DNA of 56,567 nt from Bacillota bacterium (GTDB lineage Bacteria > Bacillota > Sulfobacillia > Sulfobacillales > Sulfobacillaceae). The position numbers and the translations under genes are program-made. Numbering within the stretch: position 1 is the first letter of the stretch; each line of letters starts with the position of its first letter. Below, piece by piece: positions 9,549 to 19,270 of the stretch. The stretch spans positions 1 through 56,567 of the forward strand of contig JAKACZ010000032.1 of the NCBI GenBank assembly GCA_021820965.1, read 5' to 3'. Under the pieces are notes generated by a model that saw only the letters and a program-made list of their open reading frames with translations, was not told the origin of the DNA and searched no databases.

Positions 9549-9791
9549 ACTTAGTACCGTTGTCATTAGTTGGGGCAGCTTTTTGAGTCGCCAGGCCCCT
9601 GCGTTCAAGTCCGTATGCCGCATCTGGGTGATTCTAGTGATCATTCGCATTGGCCGTAGGACGCAGGTCTCTGGCCGTTCGGCCAATGTGAATCTAAACT
9701 CCCCGGTTCGACGTCACGCGCTCGCTGAACCGAGCAACCAGTGACATCCGAATTAGCCGAAGTGATGACAATTAGCATTAGCCCCAACAAC
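9549..9791 (+). repeat. Dispersed repeat, copy 2
   Basis: The last ~190 bp (from 9602) are nearly identical to 12598-12786, with only a few substitutions. The left edge AGTACCGTTGTCATT is also shared, and a ~24-bp stretch (9576-9600) is absent from the other copy. The right end is ATTAGCCCCAACAAC, and a GTTGGGGC near the left end makes a short inverted repeat with it. There is no coding capacity, so it is a MITE-like or solo-end element. Confidence 0.75.
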
Positions 9792-9869
9792 TCGTTGGGC
9801 AACCCGGCCATGGCACCCGGGCGACGCGGCGGCATTTTTTGCCCCCGTTTCAACTTCAGTCGGCGACCG

Positions 9870-10140
9870 GACTAGCGGCGGAGGGCTCCCCGTCGGGGCC
9901 TGGCTTCGGGGTACAGTCGCCGGAGAAAGGCGTAAAAGGTACTGACCGCGGGCACCTCGGTCGGGCTATTCCATCCACAAAGGTGGCAGAGCCAGACGGA
10001 CTGGCAGATCGTCGCGACGCCATCCACTAAACTCGGGATTTGCCGGACGGTGATCAATCCCAGAGCGCGGAGGAGTCGCGGATCCTGGGCCGGACGCCCG
10101 CGATCAACCGTATACTGTGATTGGGCCACTTGAGCTTGCG
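9870..10140 (-). pseudogene. Transposase N-terminal remnant
   Basis: The frame reads GRPAQDPRLLRALGLITVR, then LVDGVATICQSVWLCHLCGW, then PAVSTFYAFLRRLYPE. This is the N-terminal pattern of IS5/IS1182-like DDE transposases (an LRALxLM stretch, a LxxLCGF block and the VPSxSTFxRFL motif). There is no catalytic domain. It lies next to the repeat at 9549-9791. The flanking plus-strand frame 10117-10449 is open but not recognisable, and nothing else supports a gene between 10140 and 10568. Confidence 0.5.
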
Positions 10141-10568
10141 CATCGGATCGCGACCTGGACAGTGGGACACTGGACCTTTGAGGTTCGTGGGGGAACGAGC
10201 ACACAACAGGCTGCGCGGGCGCGAAGGCTGGTGCTGTTCATGGCCTCCCACCACTTACCCGTCACGCCCGCCGGCGTAATCGTCGTCAAGATAGCCTCGA
10301 CAAGTTCGGGTCAAGCTGAGACGACTCAAGCCGACTGGATGGCACCCATCGGCGTTGGGTGGACTCAGTTGAGTGATACGCTCACGGTGCCCACGAATCC
10401 CCTGGAGATCTGTCACATGCTGACCACGTGGCGGCTCAGTCCGTCCTAACCCGGGGACAGCGGTCCCACCATCGCTCCGGATGCTTAACGCACACTCGCC
10501 CCCGTATCGTCCTCAAGCGGGATTCAATCCGGACCTTACCAGCCGAACGTTGAAAAGCTTGTTCCGGC

Positions 10569-10982
10569 CTAAATATGATCCAGCGCGACGCGGGCGTATC
10601 GGACCATTTGATCTGGCAAGCCGTCCCAGCTAAACCATGTGATCTCGCTACATTTGTTCGGTTCTTGGTTAATGGGCGTCCCGACCCAATCGTCCGCCAC
10701 AAAGAAGAACTCCACGCGCCCGGTACCCGACGCCCGGTGCATCACATGAGCAAAGCGGACGGATCTCGAATGCAGGTGTACGCCGAGCTCTTCACGGACT
10801 TCACGGACCAGTCCTTCCACGACGGATTCCCCCGCTTCGAGATGACCCGCCGGGAGATGATAGAGGCCGTCCGCGAACCCCGTGTTCTGTCGGCGTCCCA
10901 ACAAAATTTGGCCGTCTCTAGCGAGCACCGCATGGACATCCACAATCGCCGTATGGCGCTCGGTCTTCTGAGCATCCGTCAT
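10569..10982 (-). CDS. Nudix hydrolase
   Basis: ATG 10982 follows GGAGGGTGCGTC, giving about 137 residues. The Nudix box is complete: GHLEAGESVVEGLVREVREE followed by LGV (G-x5-E-x7-REUxEExGU). Such enzymes hydrolyse nucleoside-diphosphate-linked substrates with a divalent metal. The N-terminal VDVHAVLARDGQILLGRR strand is typical of MutT/NUDT-like members. Substrate unknown. It lies just downstream of, and overlapping, the broken aldo/keto reductase frame, so the two were probably one transcription unit. Confidence 0.85.
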   Translation of the reverse strand: MTDAQKTERHTAIVDVHAVLARDGQILLGRRQNTGFADGLYHLPAGHLEAGESVVEGLVREVREELGVHLHSRSVRFAHVMHRASGTGRVEFFFVADDWVGTPINQEPNKCSEITWFSWDGLPDQMVRYARVALDHI

Positions 10983-11979
10983 GACGCACCCTCCTTGACT
11001 TGATTTCATCCATTCGGTATTCGCCGAGCGTCTCGCGGCTGGTAAACGGCTCGCTGGCGGTATCTAAGCGTCGCCGCGCGTCATCGGACAATGTGACCGG
11101 GAGGGCACCCAGGTTTTCCTGCAATTGCTCCACGAGGCGGGCTCCGGCGATGGCCGAGGCCACTTCGGCATGATGCCAGAGCTAAGCTAGCGCCACTTGG
11201 GCCGGACGCGCATGGATTTCCTCCGCAACCGCTGCCACCTCGGCAGCCAAGGCCAGCAAGCCGGGGTCCTGATAGGGGAATGCTCCGCTGACCCGGGCGC
11301 CGGGAGAGCCGGGAGGCGCTGGCTCATCAGGCCGATACTTGCCCGTAAACAGACCCGAGCCCAAGGGAAAGTAGGCAATGAGGCCCAGCCCTTGGTCGCG
11401 TAGCAACGACCCCATCTCGCGTTCCGCGGTCCGATCAGCGAGGGAATAGCTACACTGATGCGAGACAAACGAACCCACACGCAGACGTTGACTGATTCCT
11501 ACGGCCTTCATCAGTTCCCAGACCCGGTAGTTGGAGGCACCTACGTACCGCACCTTGCCCTGTTGCACGAAGCCCTCCAAGGTTTGGAGCGTTTCATCGA
11601 GGGGTGTCCACGGATCGAAGGGATGCACCTGGTACAGGTCAATGTAATCGGTGCGTAGTCGTCTCAGGCTGCCTTCCAACTCTCGCGTCAGGTGGCTCCG
11701 GGAGGCCCCGCGGTCGTGGGCGCCATCACCCACCGGTAGCCCCGCTTTGGTCGCAATGATTACCTCAGAGCGATGCAGGGGGAGCCAGGTGCCAATCGCC
11801 GACTCGGAGGCCCCCCGGCCATAGACATTGGCCGTATCAATGAGAGTCATACCGGCATCCCGGGCGCGATCCAGAATCCTGTGCGATTCGCGGAGATCCT
11901 CGCGGGTCCCGAGGCCACTCGCCCCGAGCCCCAACATTGATACACGCAAATCTGACTGTCCTAGACGCCGATATTGCAT
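10918..11979 (-). pseudogene. Aldo/keto reductase with in-frame amber stop
   Basis: From ATG 11979 the frame has the family features: MQYRRLGQSDLRVSMLGLG, DTANVYGRGASE (catalytic Asp/Tyr), KAGLP with the active Lys, YIDLYQVHPFD with the active His, and YVGASNYRVWEL. At 11182-11184 an in-frame TAG falls where the family has Trp (VALA*LWHH, expected VALAW). The same frame then continues with EVASAIAGARLVEQLQENL, the NADP-binding end. Reading through gives roughly normal family length. It is a recent pseudogene or a read-through gene. TAG is used as a true stop elsewhere in the window, so I favour the former. Confidence 0.78.
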
Positions 11980-12219
11980 CGCTCTACCGCCTTATCCGTT
12001 ATTCATGAGAGTTGGCCTTTGCCTGCGTATGGATCTGCTCCGCCCCACAGTGGACCGTGGCACATCCCCATCGATTAACTCCCCTCCAGATCGGTTCGTT
12101 CATTGGAATCCACTACCAATGATTATAACGGATTCGCTCCGATGTCTTGGAGAGCCGCATAAGGCTTGCTTACAGCGTATCCGTCTACGTCCCCAGTGTT
12201 TTCTCCGCTTAAGGCAATG
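11980..12219. other. Intergenic, no gene seen
   Basis: A short spacer between the aldo/keto reductase start and the VOC remnant. No motif recognised. Confidence 0.3.
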
Positions 12220-12570
12220 CTACGCATCTGCTACGCCCAGCGCTACGGTTTCTAATCGAACCGCAACGTCACCACCGACTTCGGGGGCCACCAACTGCAC
12301 CTTGATTCGATCGGGGTCTTCAAAATAGAGGGCGTAGCGGTCCGGTCCCCCGGCAAAGGGATGGCGATCTTCGTAGAGAACCTGAAGGCCGCGCGCACGG
12401 ACCTGTTCAGTCAACGCATTGACCTGGTCTCGCGACCCAGCCCACAAGGCCACATGGTTCAGACCTACGCGACCCCTGTGGTACAACACATCCCGGTGCC
12501 GGTCCAAAGTCTGCACGAACACCAAGCAGGTATCATTCAACCGCCAACTGCATCCGGCGTTGTTTTGGCT
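12220..12570 (-). pseudogene. VOC/glyoxalase-family protein, 5' end replaced by repeat
   Basis: The C-terminal ~115 residues are a vicinal-oxygen-chelate domain: GLNHVALWAGSRDQVNALTE with the metal His, then DRHPFAGGPDRYALYFEDPD with the metal Glu, and IKVQLVAPE. Upstream of ~12570 the frame continues into the dispersed repeat (12571-12786), which supplies an artificial N-terminus. The first half of the gene has therefore been lost through insertion of the repeat or a rearrangement. Confidence 0.7.
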
Positions 12571-12786
12571 AGTACCGTTGTCATTTGTTGGTGCAGGGTT
12601 CAAGTCCGTATGCCGCATCTGGGTGATTCTAGTGACCATTCGCATTGGCCGTAGGACGCAGGTCTCTGGCCGTTCGGCCAATGTGAATCTAAACTCCCCG
12701 GTTCGACGTCACGCGCCCGCTGAACCGAGCAACCAGTGACATCCGAATTAGCCGAAGTGATGACAATTAGCATTAGCCCCAACAAC
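12571..12786 (+). repeat. Dispersed repeat, copy 3
   Basis: About 189 bp (12598-12786) match 9602-9791 almost base for base. The shared left edge AGTACCGTTGTCATTTGTTGG is at 12571. It truncates the VOC gene on one side. The other side (12787-12930) carries on the minus strand an unplaced protein-like fragment (PLATLFENEPATIPNRREKV) that may be another transposase remnant. Confidence 0.75.
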
Positions 12787-12984
12787 AGGATACCCCCCTC
12801 GATCCGATGTCCTCGGTCGCGCGGCCAATAGACCGGCAGGAGCCGGCGTCCCTGCGGCCGATTGGACTTTTTCGCGGCGATTCGGTATGGTCGCCGGCTC
12901 ATTCTCAAATAGTGTAGCCAAGGGCTGGACATAGTCGAGGTTAGCCAGTATGATAGGGCATAAAATGACCCAATGAGGTGGGCT

Positions 12985-13212
12985 ATGAAGACTATCGTCT
13001 GGTCGGACGTGTTGTCCTCAACCTTGCGCGGTCACTTTTCTGCCGACGAGATTGCCGAAATCCATCGGCTGGATATGGTGGCGCGGACGTTCTTCGAGTG
13101 GGGAGACGTGGTACCCGATTTTCTCGTGTTGCAAAACATTGAGCGCGATGACGCGCGGCTGCAGTACGATTGGGCGTCCCGGTCCCGGCCTAAGGTCCAC
13201 CATGTGTGGTAG
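12985..13212 (+). CDS. Hypothetical protein, probably 3'-truncated
   Basis: ATG 12985 sits behind GAGGTGG. The ~75-residue product reads MKTIVWSDVLSSTLRGHFSA, then ADEIAEIHRLDMVARTFFEW. It is not recognised. Its last ~8 codons overlap, antisense, the end of the decayed amidase gene, so a junction between two truncated genes probably lies near 13190. Confidence 0.4.
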   Translation: MKTIVWSDVLSSTLRGHFSADEIAEIHRLDMVARTFFEWGDVVPDFLVLQNIERDDARLQYDWASRSRPKVHHVW

Positions 13213-13789
13213 CGATTATTGGTGTGTGAATCCACGTAATCACCCTGTATGGTTTGGGTGAGTGTTGTTGTGGTGCCATATCCGGTTTGTATGACAGCAT
13301 GGTTAATCCCTGCTGATCCAGTTGGATTACCTGCTTCTCCCCAGTTGAAAAAGAGAACATCCCCTTTTGACATGCCGTCGGTGTAGGCCTTGTCAGTTCC
13401 CAGGTGGGTGGCGTACAACGAGCCATCGCCATATTGAGTGAGATGCGAGTACAAGGTGGAAGCTACGGTCCATGAATTTGCGTAAATAGAGGCATTATCC
13501 AAAAACCAGTAGCTAGGATATGTTGTGTATTCGGGCATCCCGGTGTGAGTATTGTGGGCGACGACTTGCGGGTGCCCGCCCGCATATAAACTTTGTGATA
13601 CAAAATTAGTACAGTCGTCGATAAAGCTGGGGTAGTTTGGATTGTAGTTCGACAATACTTGTCCGCGTAATTCGCAGCGGCTGTTCCATTATAAGTATAA
13701 GCAAAAGTCTGGGGCGATGTAACCATAAGCGTTATAGGCACCAACAAACTGCCTAGTATCGGGATAAGCTTAATTCTCCAACGCATCAT
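13195..13789 (-). pseudogene. Secreted amidase-domain protein with one-base frameshift
   Basis: The ATG 13789 frame has a signal peptide (LIPILGSLLVPITLMVTSPQ-TFA) and then YNGTAAANYADKY. The next codons shift frame. The second frame carries SNYNPNYPSFIDDCTNFVSQ, SLYAGG and GINHAVIQTGYG, the Amidase_6-type domain with its Cys (DCTNF) and His (NHAV). The family reads YADKYWSNYNP. Here TATTGTCGAAC stands where TATTGGTCGAAC would restore the frame, so one G is missing at about 13655. The C-terminus is also lost at the 13190 junction. It would have been a cell-wall or peptide amidase outside the cell. Confidence 0.72.
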
Positions 13790-13791
13790 TA

Positions 13792-15669
13792 CTACCTCGG
13801 ACGGGCAGTCCGCGCGGCCGGACTTACACCGGCAAGCACATCAAGGTTACTGGCTGCACCGCGCGGCGCCGACTTATTAACTAGCTCCGCATAGTAGCCG
13901 TTAAGCCGCATGAGGACCCCGTGGTTGCCGCGTTCCACAATACGGCCGTGGTCCATCACATATATCATGTCGGCATGGCGGATGGTCGACAACCGATGGG
14001 CGATAACCAGGGTAGTTCGACCCGCCGCGATCCGTGTCAGACTCTCCTGCAAAATCATCTCCGTGGCGGAGTCCAGGCTTGCGGTGGCCTCATCGAGGAT
14101 TAGAATCTTGGGATTTAATGCCAGCGCCCGGGCAAACGCCAAGAGCTGGCGCTGACCCAGCGAAAGATTGGCGCCTTTGGCACGAATCCACGAGTCATAC
14201 CCATCCGGCATGGCGCGGATAAACTCATCGGCCCCGGCCGTAACTGCAGCTTGCCGAACCGCCTCGTCGCTAACGTGCGGTCGGAAGAGCCGAATATTGT
14301 CTGCCACCGTACCCGAGAACAGATTCACTTCCTGCTGCACAACCGCCATCATCCGGTGGAGGTCGCGTTGCCGAAAAGACCGTATATCGTGCCCATCCAC
14401 CGTGATGGCGCCCTGCTGGATATCGTAAAAGCGGGCTAAAAGGCCCATCAAGGTACTTTTGCCGGCTCCGGTCTCGCCAACAAACCCGACAAAGCTCCGG
14501 GGCGGTACCGTAAAGGTGATGTCCTTTAATACCGGCGTATCCCGGTAGCCGAAGGTTACATGGTCGAACGATACCTCGCCGGCAACGGTCAACTCACGGC
14601 CGGCCGGATCCCGACTTATGGAATCCGGCGTCATCGGATCGGTAATCTCCGGCTGGGTGAGGAGCACGCCGCCAATACGTTCGGCGGAGATCATCGAGGT
14701 CTGCAGCGTATTCCAGTTTTGAGTCAGTGAATTAATCGGGTTGAAAAATTGTTGGACGTACGTGATAAACGCATAAAGCACCCCCACTTCAATCCGGCGG
14801 TGGAGCACCGCCTCGCCGCCCAACCACATCATCATCGCCACGGCTAGGTTGCCTAGCGCGTTAAACGTGCGGTTGAATCGCACCGACGATCGGTACTCGT
14901 TGACGTTGGCGTTGGTATAGCGGTGATTCAACCTGGTGTGCTGGTCGAACTGCTTTTTTTCCTGGTGAAAAATTTGGGTGAGGCGCATACCGCCCAAATT
15001 CTCGGCGGTATAGGCAATGAGGCGGGAAAACTGGCTTCGGGTGTAGCGATAGTTATCCCGGAGCTTTTTCCGAAACAGCATGGAGATAAGGACGATGAGC
15101 GGGATCACCAGAAAGCTTAAGAGCGCAATTTTCCAATTCAATAGCAACATGGCCCCCATCACCAAGATAATGGACATGCCATCTTGAATCACGCTCAAGA
15201 GAAAACTGGTGAAGAACTGGCTGACCTGATTGGTGTCGCTGGACACATTGGTAATGAGACGACCGGTTTCGTGCGTGTCAAAGAACCGCATCGACAAAGA
15301 TTCGATGTGTGTAAACAGATCGTTGCGAATATCGCGCACAATCCGCTGACCAATCCACTGCAGTTTGCGGTTTTGCGTCAGGTTGGCAAAGAGCCCGATC
15401 ACCGTAATGACCAGGTATGCGATGCCCAATTCCAGAACGGATCGAAACTGAGGATGCTTCACGATGAGATCCTGGTCGATGACTACTTTCACCAGCCAGG
15501 GCTGGATGACCTGGCTTATCACGTAGACCATCACCAAGCCCACCACCACCAGAAAGTCTTTGGCATGGCGGTGCGCATAACCGACCAGGTGGCGCCTGGC
15601 AACCGATGGGGTGCTGAGGCTGATTTCACGGTTGTCTTCCCGATTCACACTAGCCAAAAGCCGGTTCAC
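13792..15669 (-). CDS. ABC exporter half-transporter, canonical ATPase site
   Basis: A fused membrane-plus-ATPase subunit of a type IV (ABCB-like) exporter. About six transmembrane helices occupy roughly the first 320 residues. The nucleotide-binding domain has Walker A GETGAGKST, signature LSLGQRQ (a variant of LSGGQ), Walker B ILILDEATASLD with the catalytic Glu, and the H-loop IAHRLST. I chose GTG 15669, which overlaps the upstream gene's stop; GTG 15648 is an alternative. The longer open frame upstream is a shadow. It pairs with the 15650-17422 gene as a heterodimer. Substrate unknown; multidrug or peptide export is usual for the family. Confidence 0.88.
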   Translation of the reverse strand: MNRLLASVNREDNREISLSTPSVARRHLVGYAHRHAKDFLVVVGLVMVYVISQVIQPWLVKVVIDQDLIVKHPQFRSVLELGIAYLVITVIGLFANLTQNRKLQWIGQRIVRDIRNDLFTHIESLSMRFFDTHETGRLITNVSSDTNQVSQFFTSFLLSVIQDGMSIILVMGAMLLLNWKIALLSFLVIPLIVLISMLFRKKLRDNYRYTRSQFSRLIAYTAENLGGMRLTQIFHQEKKQFDQHTRLNHRYTNANVNEYRSSVRFNRTFNALGNLAVAMMMWLGGEAVLHRRIEVGVLYAFITYVQQFFNPINSLTQNWNTLQTSMISAERIGGVLLTQPEITDPMTPDSISRDPAGRELTVAGEVSFDHVTFGYRDTPVLKDITFTVPPRSFVGFVGETGAGKSTLMGLLARFYDIQQGAITVDGHDIRSFRQRDLHRMMAVVQQEVNLFSGTVADNIRLFRPHVSDEAVRQAAVTAGADEFIRAMPDGYDSWIRAKGANLSLGQRQLLAFARALALNPKILILDEATASLDSATEMILQESLTRIAAGRTTLVIAHRLSTIRHADMIYVMDHGRIVERGNHGVLMRLNGYYAELVNKSAPRGAASNLDVLAGVSPAARTARPR

Positions 15670-17422
15670 CCCCGGACTGGATGCGGTACAAATTGGCGTA
15701 CAGCCCTTGTCGACGGATGAGGGCAGAGTGCGTTCCCTCTTCCACAACCTCGCCCTTGTCCAACACGATGATCCAGTCGGCGTCGCGAAGGGCGGACAGA
15801 CGGTGGGCGGCGATAATGACCGTTTTTTCGCCGCGCACCTTGCGAAGAACCTGAAGAATGTCGCTTTCGGTGCGGGTGTCAACGGCCGACAGGCTGTCAT
15901 CCAACACCAGGATGTTGGCCTTACTCTTAATCAGCGCACGTGCAATCGCGGTCCGTTGGCGTTGTCCACCCGAGAGCATGACGCCGCGCTCGCCAATCTC
16001 GGTCTCAATGCCATCAGGCATGTCGCGAATGGTATCCCAAATACGCGAGTCCATGGCTGCCCGCTCCACCGCCTTCGGCACGACGTTCGGCTGCGAAAAC
16101 GCAATGTTCTGCCCGATGGTGGTGGAAAACAAAAAACCGTCCTGCGGAACATAGGCTACTAAGTCGCGCAGATCGCTGAGCCGCATATCTCGCACGTCGA
16201 CTCCGTCAATGCACATGCTCTCCCTGGGTGGGTCGTAATCCCGCAAGAGAAGGTTCATAAACGTGGTTTTGCCGGCCCCGGTGCGGCCTACGATCCCGAG
16301 GGTCGTCCCCTTTGGCACTGTGACGGTAACGTCTTTCAATGCGGCATGTTGGCTGCCGGGATAGGTGAAGGTCAAATGTTGCACCGACACCTCGCCCACC
16401 CAGTCCCGTTCCACGGGGCAGTCCGGATCGGTAATATCAGGCGTCACGGCTAACAGCACCTGAATCCGCATTAAGGATGCGGAAGCGTTTTGGAACAGAT
16501 TGATGACGATGCCAAATTGCATTAATGGCTGCACTAGCATGCTTAAGTACACTGTAAAAGCGACGAAGGCCCCCAGCGAGATGACGGCGTGGATCACTAA
16601 ATAGCCGCCGTAGACCAATCCCACGGTGAATCCGACACCGCTCAAAAGCGGCACTAGCGCCTGAAACAAAGTATTGATCCGGACCAGCCGCATTTGCCGG
16701 TCCACGATTTCCTGGGTTAGTCGCCGAAACCGCTCCACATCCACCGGTTCATTGGAGGTCGCTTTAATCAGACGGATGGCTTGGAAACTTTCTTCGGCCA
16801 GCTCCGACATGTCGGATAGGCCTTCTTGCACTAGCCGCGAGCGCATCCGCACCTGCGGACGTATGACGGCAATGACCGCCGGGATAAACAAAATAGGCAC
16901 CATGCTGAAAAGGGTTAGCTTTACATCAATAGTCCGAAACGTCATGTACAAAGTAGCTACAAATAGAAAGGCGGCCTGACTAATTTGATTTAGTCCCATA
17001 GACATGGCCTGGCGCAAGGAGGTCACATCATTCAGCGAGTGACTCAGTAAGTCGCCCACGCTGTGCTGTTGAAAGTAGCGGGAACTTAACGTCTCCCAAT
17101 GGGAAAACAAGGTCTGCCGCAGCTCAAATTCCAGGATGCGCCCCAAATACCCAATTCGGGTTTGGCCAAACCCAAACAGCAGGACGTAGCCCGCCGCCAC
17201 CACAGCAAGTTCGGACGCAAACCCTAAAATGACGTGCTCGGTGGCGCCCCCCGCCTTTAAGTGATTGATGAAGTTGCCCAAGATATGGGGAATGCGCACC
17301 TGAAAAAACTCCGACACGCCGATTGCCAGAATTGCGGACAGATATCCCCACTTGCGCTTAAACATGAAGGAACGAATCAATTCCGTGGAACTCAATATCT
17401 CACCTCGAAAGAGCCACCGCAT
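15650..17422 (-). CDS. ABC exporter half-transporter, degenerate ATPase site
   Basis: The first gene of a two-gene operon, 590 residues, starting ATG 17422. Transmembrane helices fill roughly residues 20-310. The ATPase domain has Walker A GRTGAGKTT, signature LSGGQRQRTAIARAL, Walker B ILVLDDSLSAVD and H-loop AAHRLSA. The residue after the Walker B Asp is Asp, not the catalytic Glu. This is the hallmark of the degenerate site in heterodimeric exporters such as BmrC/BmrD, where the partner supplies the working site. It overlaps the partner gene by about 20 bp, implying translational coupling. Confidence 0.9.
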   Translation of the reverse strand: MRWLFRGEILSSTELIRSFMFKRKWGYLSAILAIGVSEFFQVRIPHILGNFINHLKAGGATEHVILGFASELAVVAAGYVLLFGFGQTRIGYLGRILEFELRQTLFSHWETLSSRYFQQHSVGDLLSHSLNDVTSLRQAMSMGLNQISQAAFLFVATLYMTFRTIDVKLTLFSMVPILFIPAVIAVIRPQVRMRSRLVQEGLSDMSELAEESFQAIRLIKATSNEPVDVERFRRLTQEIVDRQMRLVRINTLFQALVPLLSGVGFTVGLVYGGYLVIHAVISLGAFVAFTVYLSMLVQPLMQFGIVINLFQNASASLMRIQVLLAVTPDITDPDCPVERDWVGEVSVQHLTFTYPGSQHAALKDVTVTVPKGTTLGIVGRTGAGKTTFMNLLLRDYDPPRESMCIDGVDVRDMRLSDLRDLVAYVPQDGFLFSTTIGQNIAFSQPNVVPKAVERAAMDSRIWDTIRDMPDGIETEIGERGVMLSGGQRQRTAIARALIKSKANILVLDDSLSAVDTRTESDILQVLRKVRGEKTVIIAAHRLSALRDADWIIVLDKGEVVEEGTHSALIRRQGLYANLYRIQSGGEPAFG

Positions 17423-17517
17423 TATTCCGTCTCAGTCACTTCCCTCATCTTAACATAAACCTTAATTAACTTAACAACTTGTCATGACCTAGCCGAGTGA
17501 AGACAAGGGGTGCCGGA

Positions 17518-19185
17518 TCAACGAAGTCCGGTTAAGCGAACGCAGAGTTCCAACAAGAAGAGATCGTCCGGATCGTCCAGGGAGCGGCCGGTCAACAGTT
17601 CAATTTTCCCCAGCCGGTAGAGCAGCGATTGGCGGTGCAGGTGCAGTGCGCGGGCCGTCACGCTGACGTTGGTGCGGTGTCGGAGATAGGCGGACAGGGT
17701 CTCGACCAATTCGCTGTCGTGGGCCCGGTCATAGTCAACCAATCCGCCCAGTGCGGCCTGCACCACATCGCGGACCACGGGATCGTCGATAAAGCGAGAC
17801 AACACCGCTTGGTATTGCACATGTTCGTATTCAAAAACATGGCCCACGCCTTGGCGGCGCACACCCAAATCCAAAGCCGTCCTCGCGTTTTGATAGCTCT
17901 GATGAAATCCTGAAAGGCCTGGAGCGGCAGTGGCGATTCCCCAGGAAAACTTGGCTTGCGGCTCGTGCAGCGAAAGTGCATGTTCGGCGGTTGCCACCAA
18001 ACCACGGACCGCCTCCATGGAGAGGGGGCGATTCGTGAAAGCGTAGCCAATCCACTCGCCCCGCTGGTAGGTCACTAAGGCGCGCCACCCGGCGGCTTCA
18101 AAGGCTTGACTCAGCGCTCGCTGCACTTTTTTCGCCAAGTCCGCCTCCCATTTGCCTCGGGGTACCGAGGCAAAAACGGTTTGACGATAGTGGTACTGCG
18201 CTTCCAGGTCGGCCAGCCGGCCAATAATGGCAGCATGCGGATGGGACAAATCGCGGTTCACTTGAGCGGCTAAGGCTGTGGCTTCATCCCAGCTCTTGAA
18301 TGTTCCCTTGGCCAAGTTCCACACCAAATCTTCTTCCATCCGGAGCCCAATTTGATGAGCCGCCTCTTCTTCCGCCAAAGCCAGCGATACCAGGAGCGTC
18401 AATCGCTCACCTTCATCGTGAAACATCATATTGGCCTCGGCATCGTCCAAAGACTCCGCGACCACGGTTCCAACCCAGCGCTGCCCCAGCACTACGGGGT
18501 AGAACTCGATCCGGCGGCCGCCAATCTGGGCACGGCTTTGCGGGGGCCGAGTCAAGGCTGGCCCGACATCCAGCGCCGTCACAAGATGCGGACGGAGCAA
18601 TTGAAAGTGGGCGTGGCACCAATCGATGAGGCTTGCCATGCCACGCCAGGCCCCGCTATAGGCGTCATAGAACGCCGCCAGCCCGTTGCAGCCCTGCCCC
18701 AGCGCCTCCAACACCTCGTCCAGTCCTTCCCCTAGGCTCATCCGCAAAAGCGCCTCACGGACCGTGCCGCTGCCGCCGACCGATCCCGTGCCCGCCAATG
18801 AAATGGCGGCATAGACGCTCTGAATGATTTCGGCAAAACGTACCTTCCATGGCACGTCAAGGATGGGAAAGTGCGCCTCGTTGGCCAGAGCCTTGATGTT
18901 GTCAGGTATTCGCTGGATATGACGCCCGGTGGCTATGGCCAGCCCGGACGCGCCCGCACCCATAATCTCTCCAACAAACTCCCCAAGCGCTGCACTATCT
19001 TCGCCAAAACCGACGCAGGTGGTCAGGACGAATTCGTCCTGTCGCACGAAGTCTTCGACCGGGGTTTCAATCACCGAAACCCAGCGCACGACGCGCTCAG
19101 CCAGCCGGTCGCCGCCGGCGGCGACGACAGCCGATTGAAATACGTCCAGCGATATGACATCGGCCATAGTCAGGATTGGCATCAT
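17518..19185 (-). CDS. PucR-family transcriptional regulator
   Basis: A 555-residue regulator. The N-terminal PucR domain spans roughly residues 5-125 (TMADVISLDVFQSAVVAAGG, then VETPVEDFVRQDEFVLTT-like). A central GGDEF-like region follows, and the C-terminal HTH_30 reads TNVSVTARALHLHRQSLLYR with LGKIELLTGRSL. PucR proteins usually control purine or amino-acid catabolism in response to a metabolite. The start is at 19185, behind GGGCAGGAG. It is the last gene of the 27.3-17.5 kb operon, 85 bp after the threonine-dehydratase-like gene, so it probably regulates this operon. Confidence 0.88.
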   Translation of the reverse strand: MMPILTMADVISLDVFQSAVVAAGGDRLAERVVRWVSVIETPVEDFVRQDEFVLTTCVGFGEDSAALGEFVGEIMGAGASGLAIATGRHIQRIPDNIKALANEAHFPILDVPWKVRFAEIIQSVYAAISLAGTGSVGGSGTVREALLRMSLGEGLDEVLEALGQGCNGLAAFYDAYSGAWRGMASLIDWCHAHFQLLRPHLVTALDVGPALTRPPQSRAQIGGRRIEFYPVVLGQRWVGTVVAESLDDAEANMMFHDEGERLTLLVSLALAEEEAAHQIGLRMEEDLVWNLAKGTFKSWDEATALAAQVNRDLSHPHAAIIGRLADLEAQYHYRQTVFASVPRGKWEADLAKKVQRALSQAFEAAGWRALVTYQRGEWIGYAFTNRPLSMEAVRGLVATAEHALSLHEPQAKFSWGIATAAPGLSGFHQSYQNARTALDLGVRRQGVGHVFEYEHVQYQAVLSRFIDDPVVRDVVQAALGGLVDYDRAHDSELVETLSAYLRHRTNVSVTARALHLHRQSLLYRLGKIELLTGRSLDDPDDLFLLELCVRLTGLR

Positions 19186-19270
19186 CGTGTCTCCTGCCCA
19201 ACGCGCAAACTACCGAAACGGCTGGCGATTTCCCTTCGCGACCTAGGTCAAGATTTCCTCTGGAAAAGAT

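Noticed and set aside
10918..11979. Idea that TAG is read as an amino acid in this organism
   Set aside because: TAG ends the trans-sulfuration gene (23931) and the first ABC exporter gene (15650) at expected lengths, so it is a normal stop.
15670..15900. N-terminal extension of the second ABC exporter gene
   Set aside because: It lies inside the upstream gene and its residues are Arg/Pro/Ser-rich out-of-frame translation, not an ABC domain.
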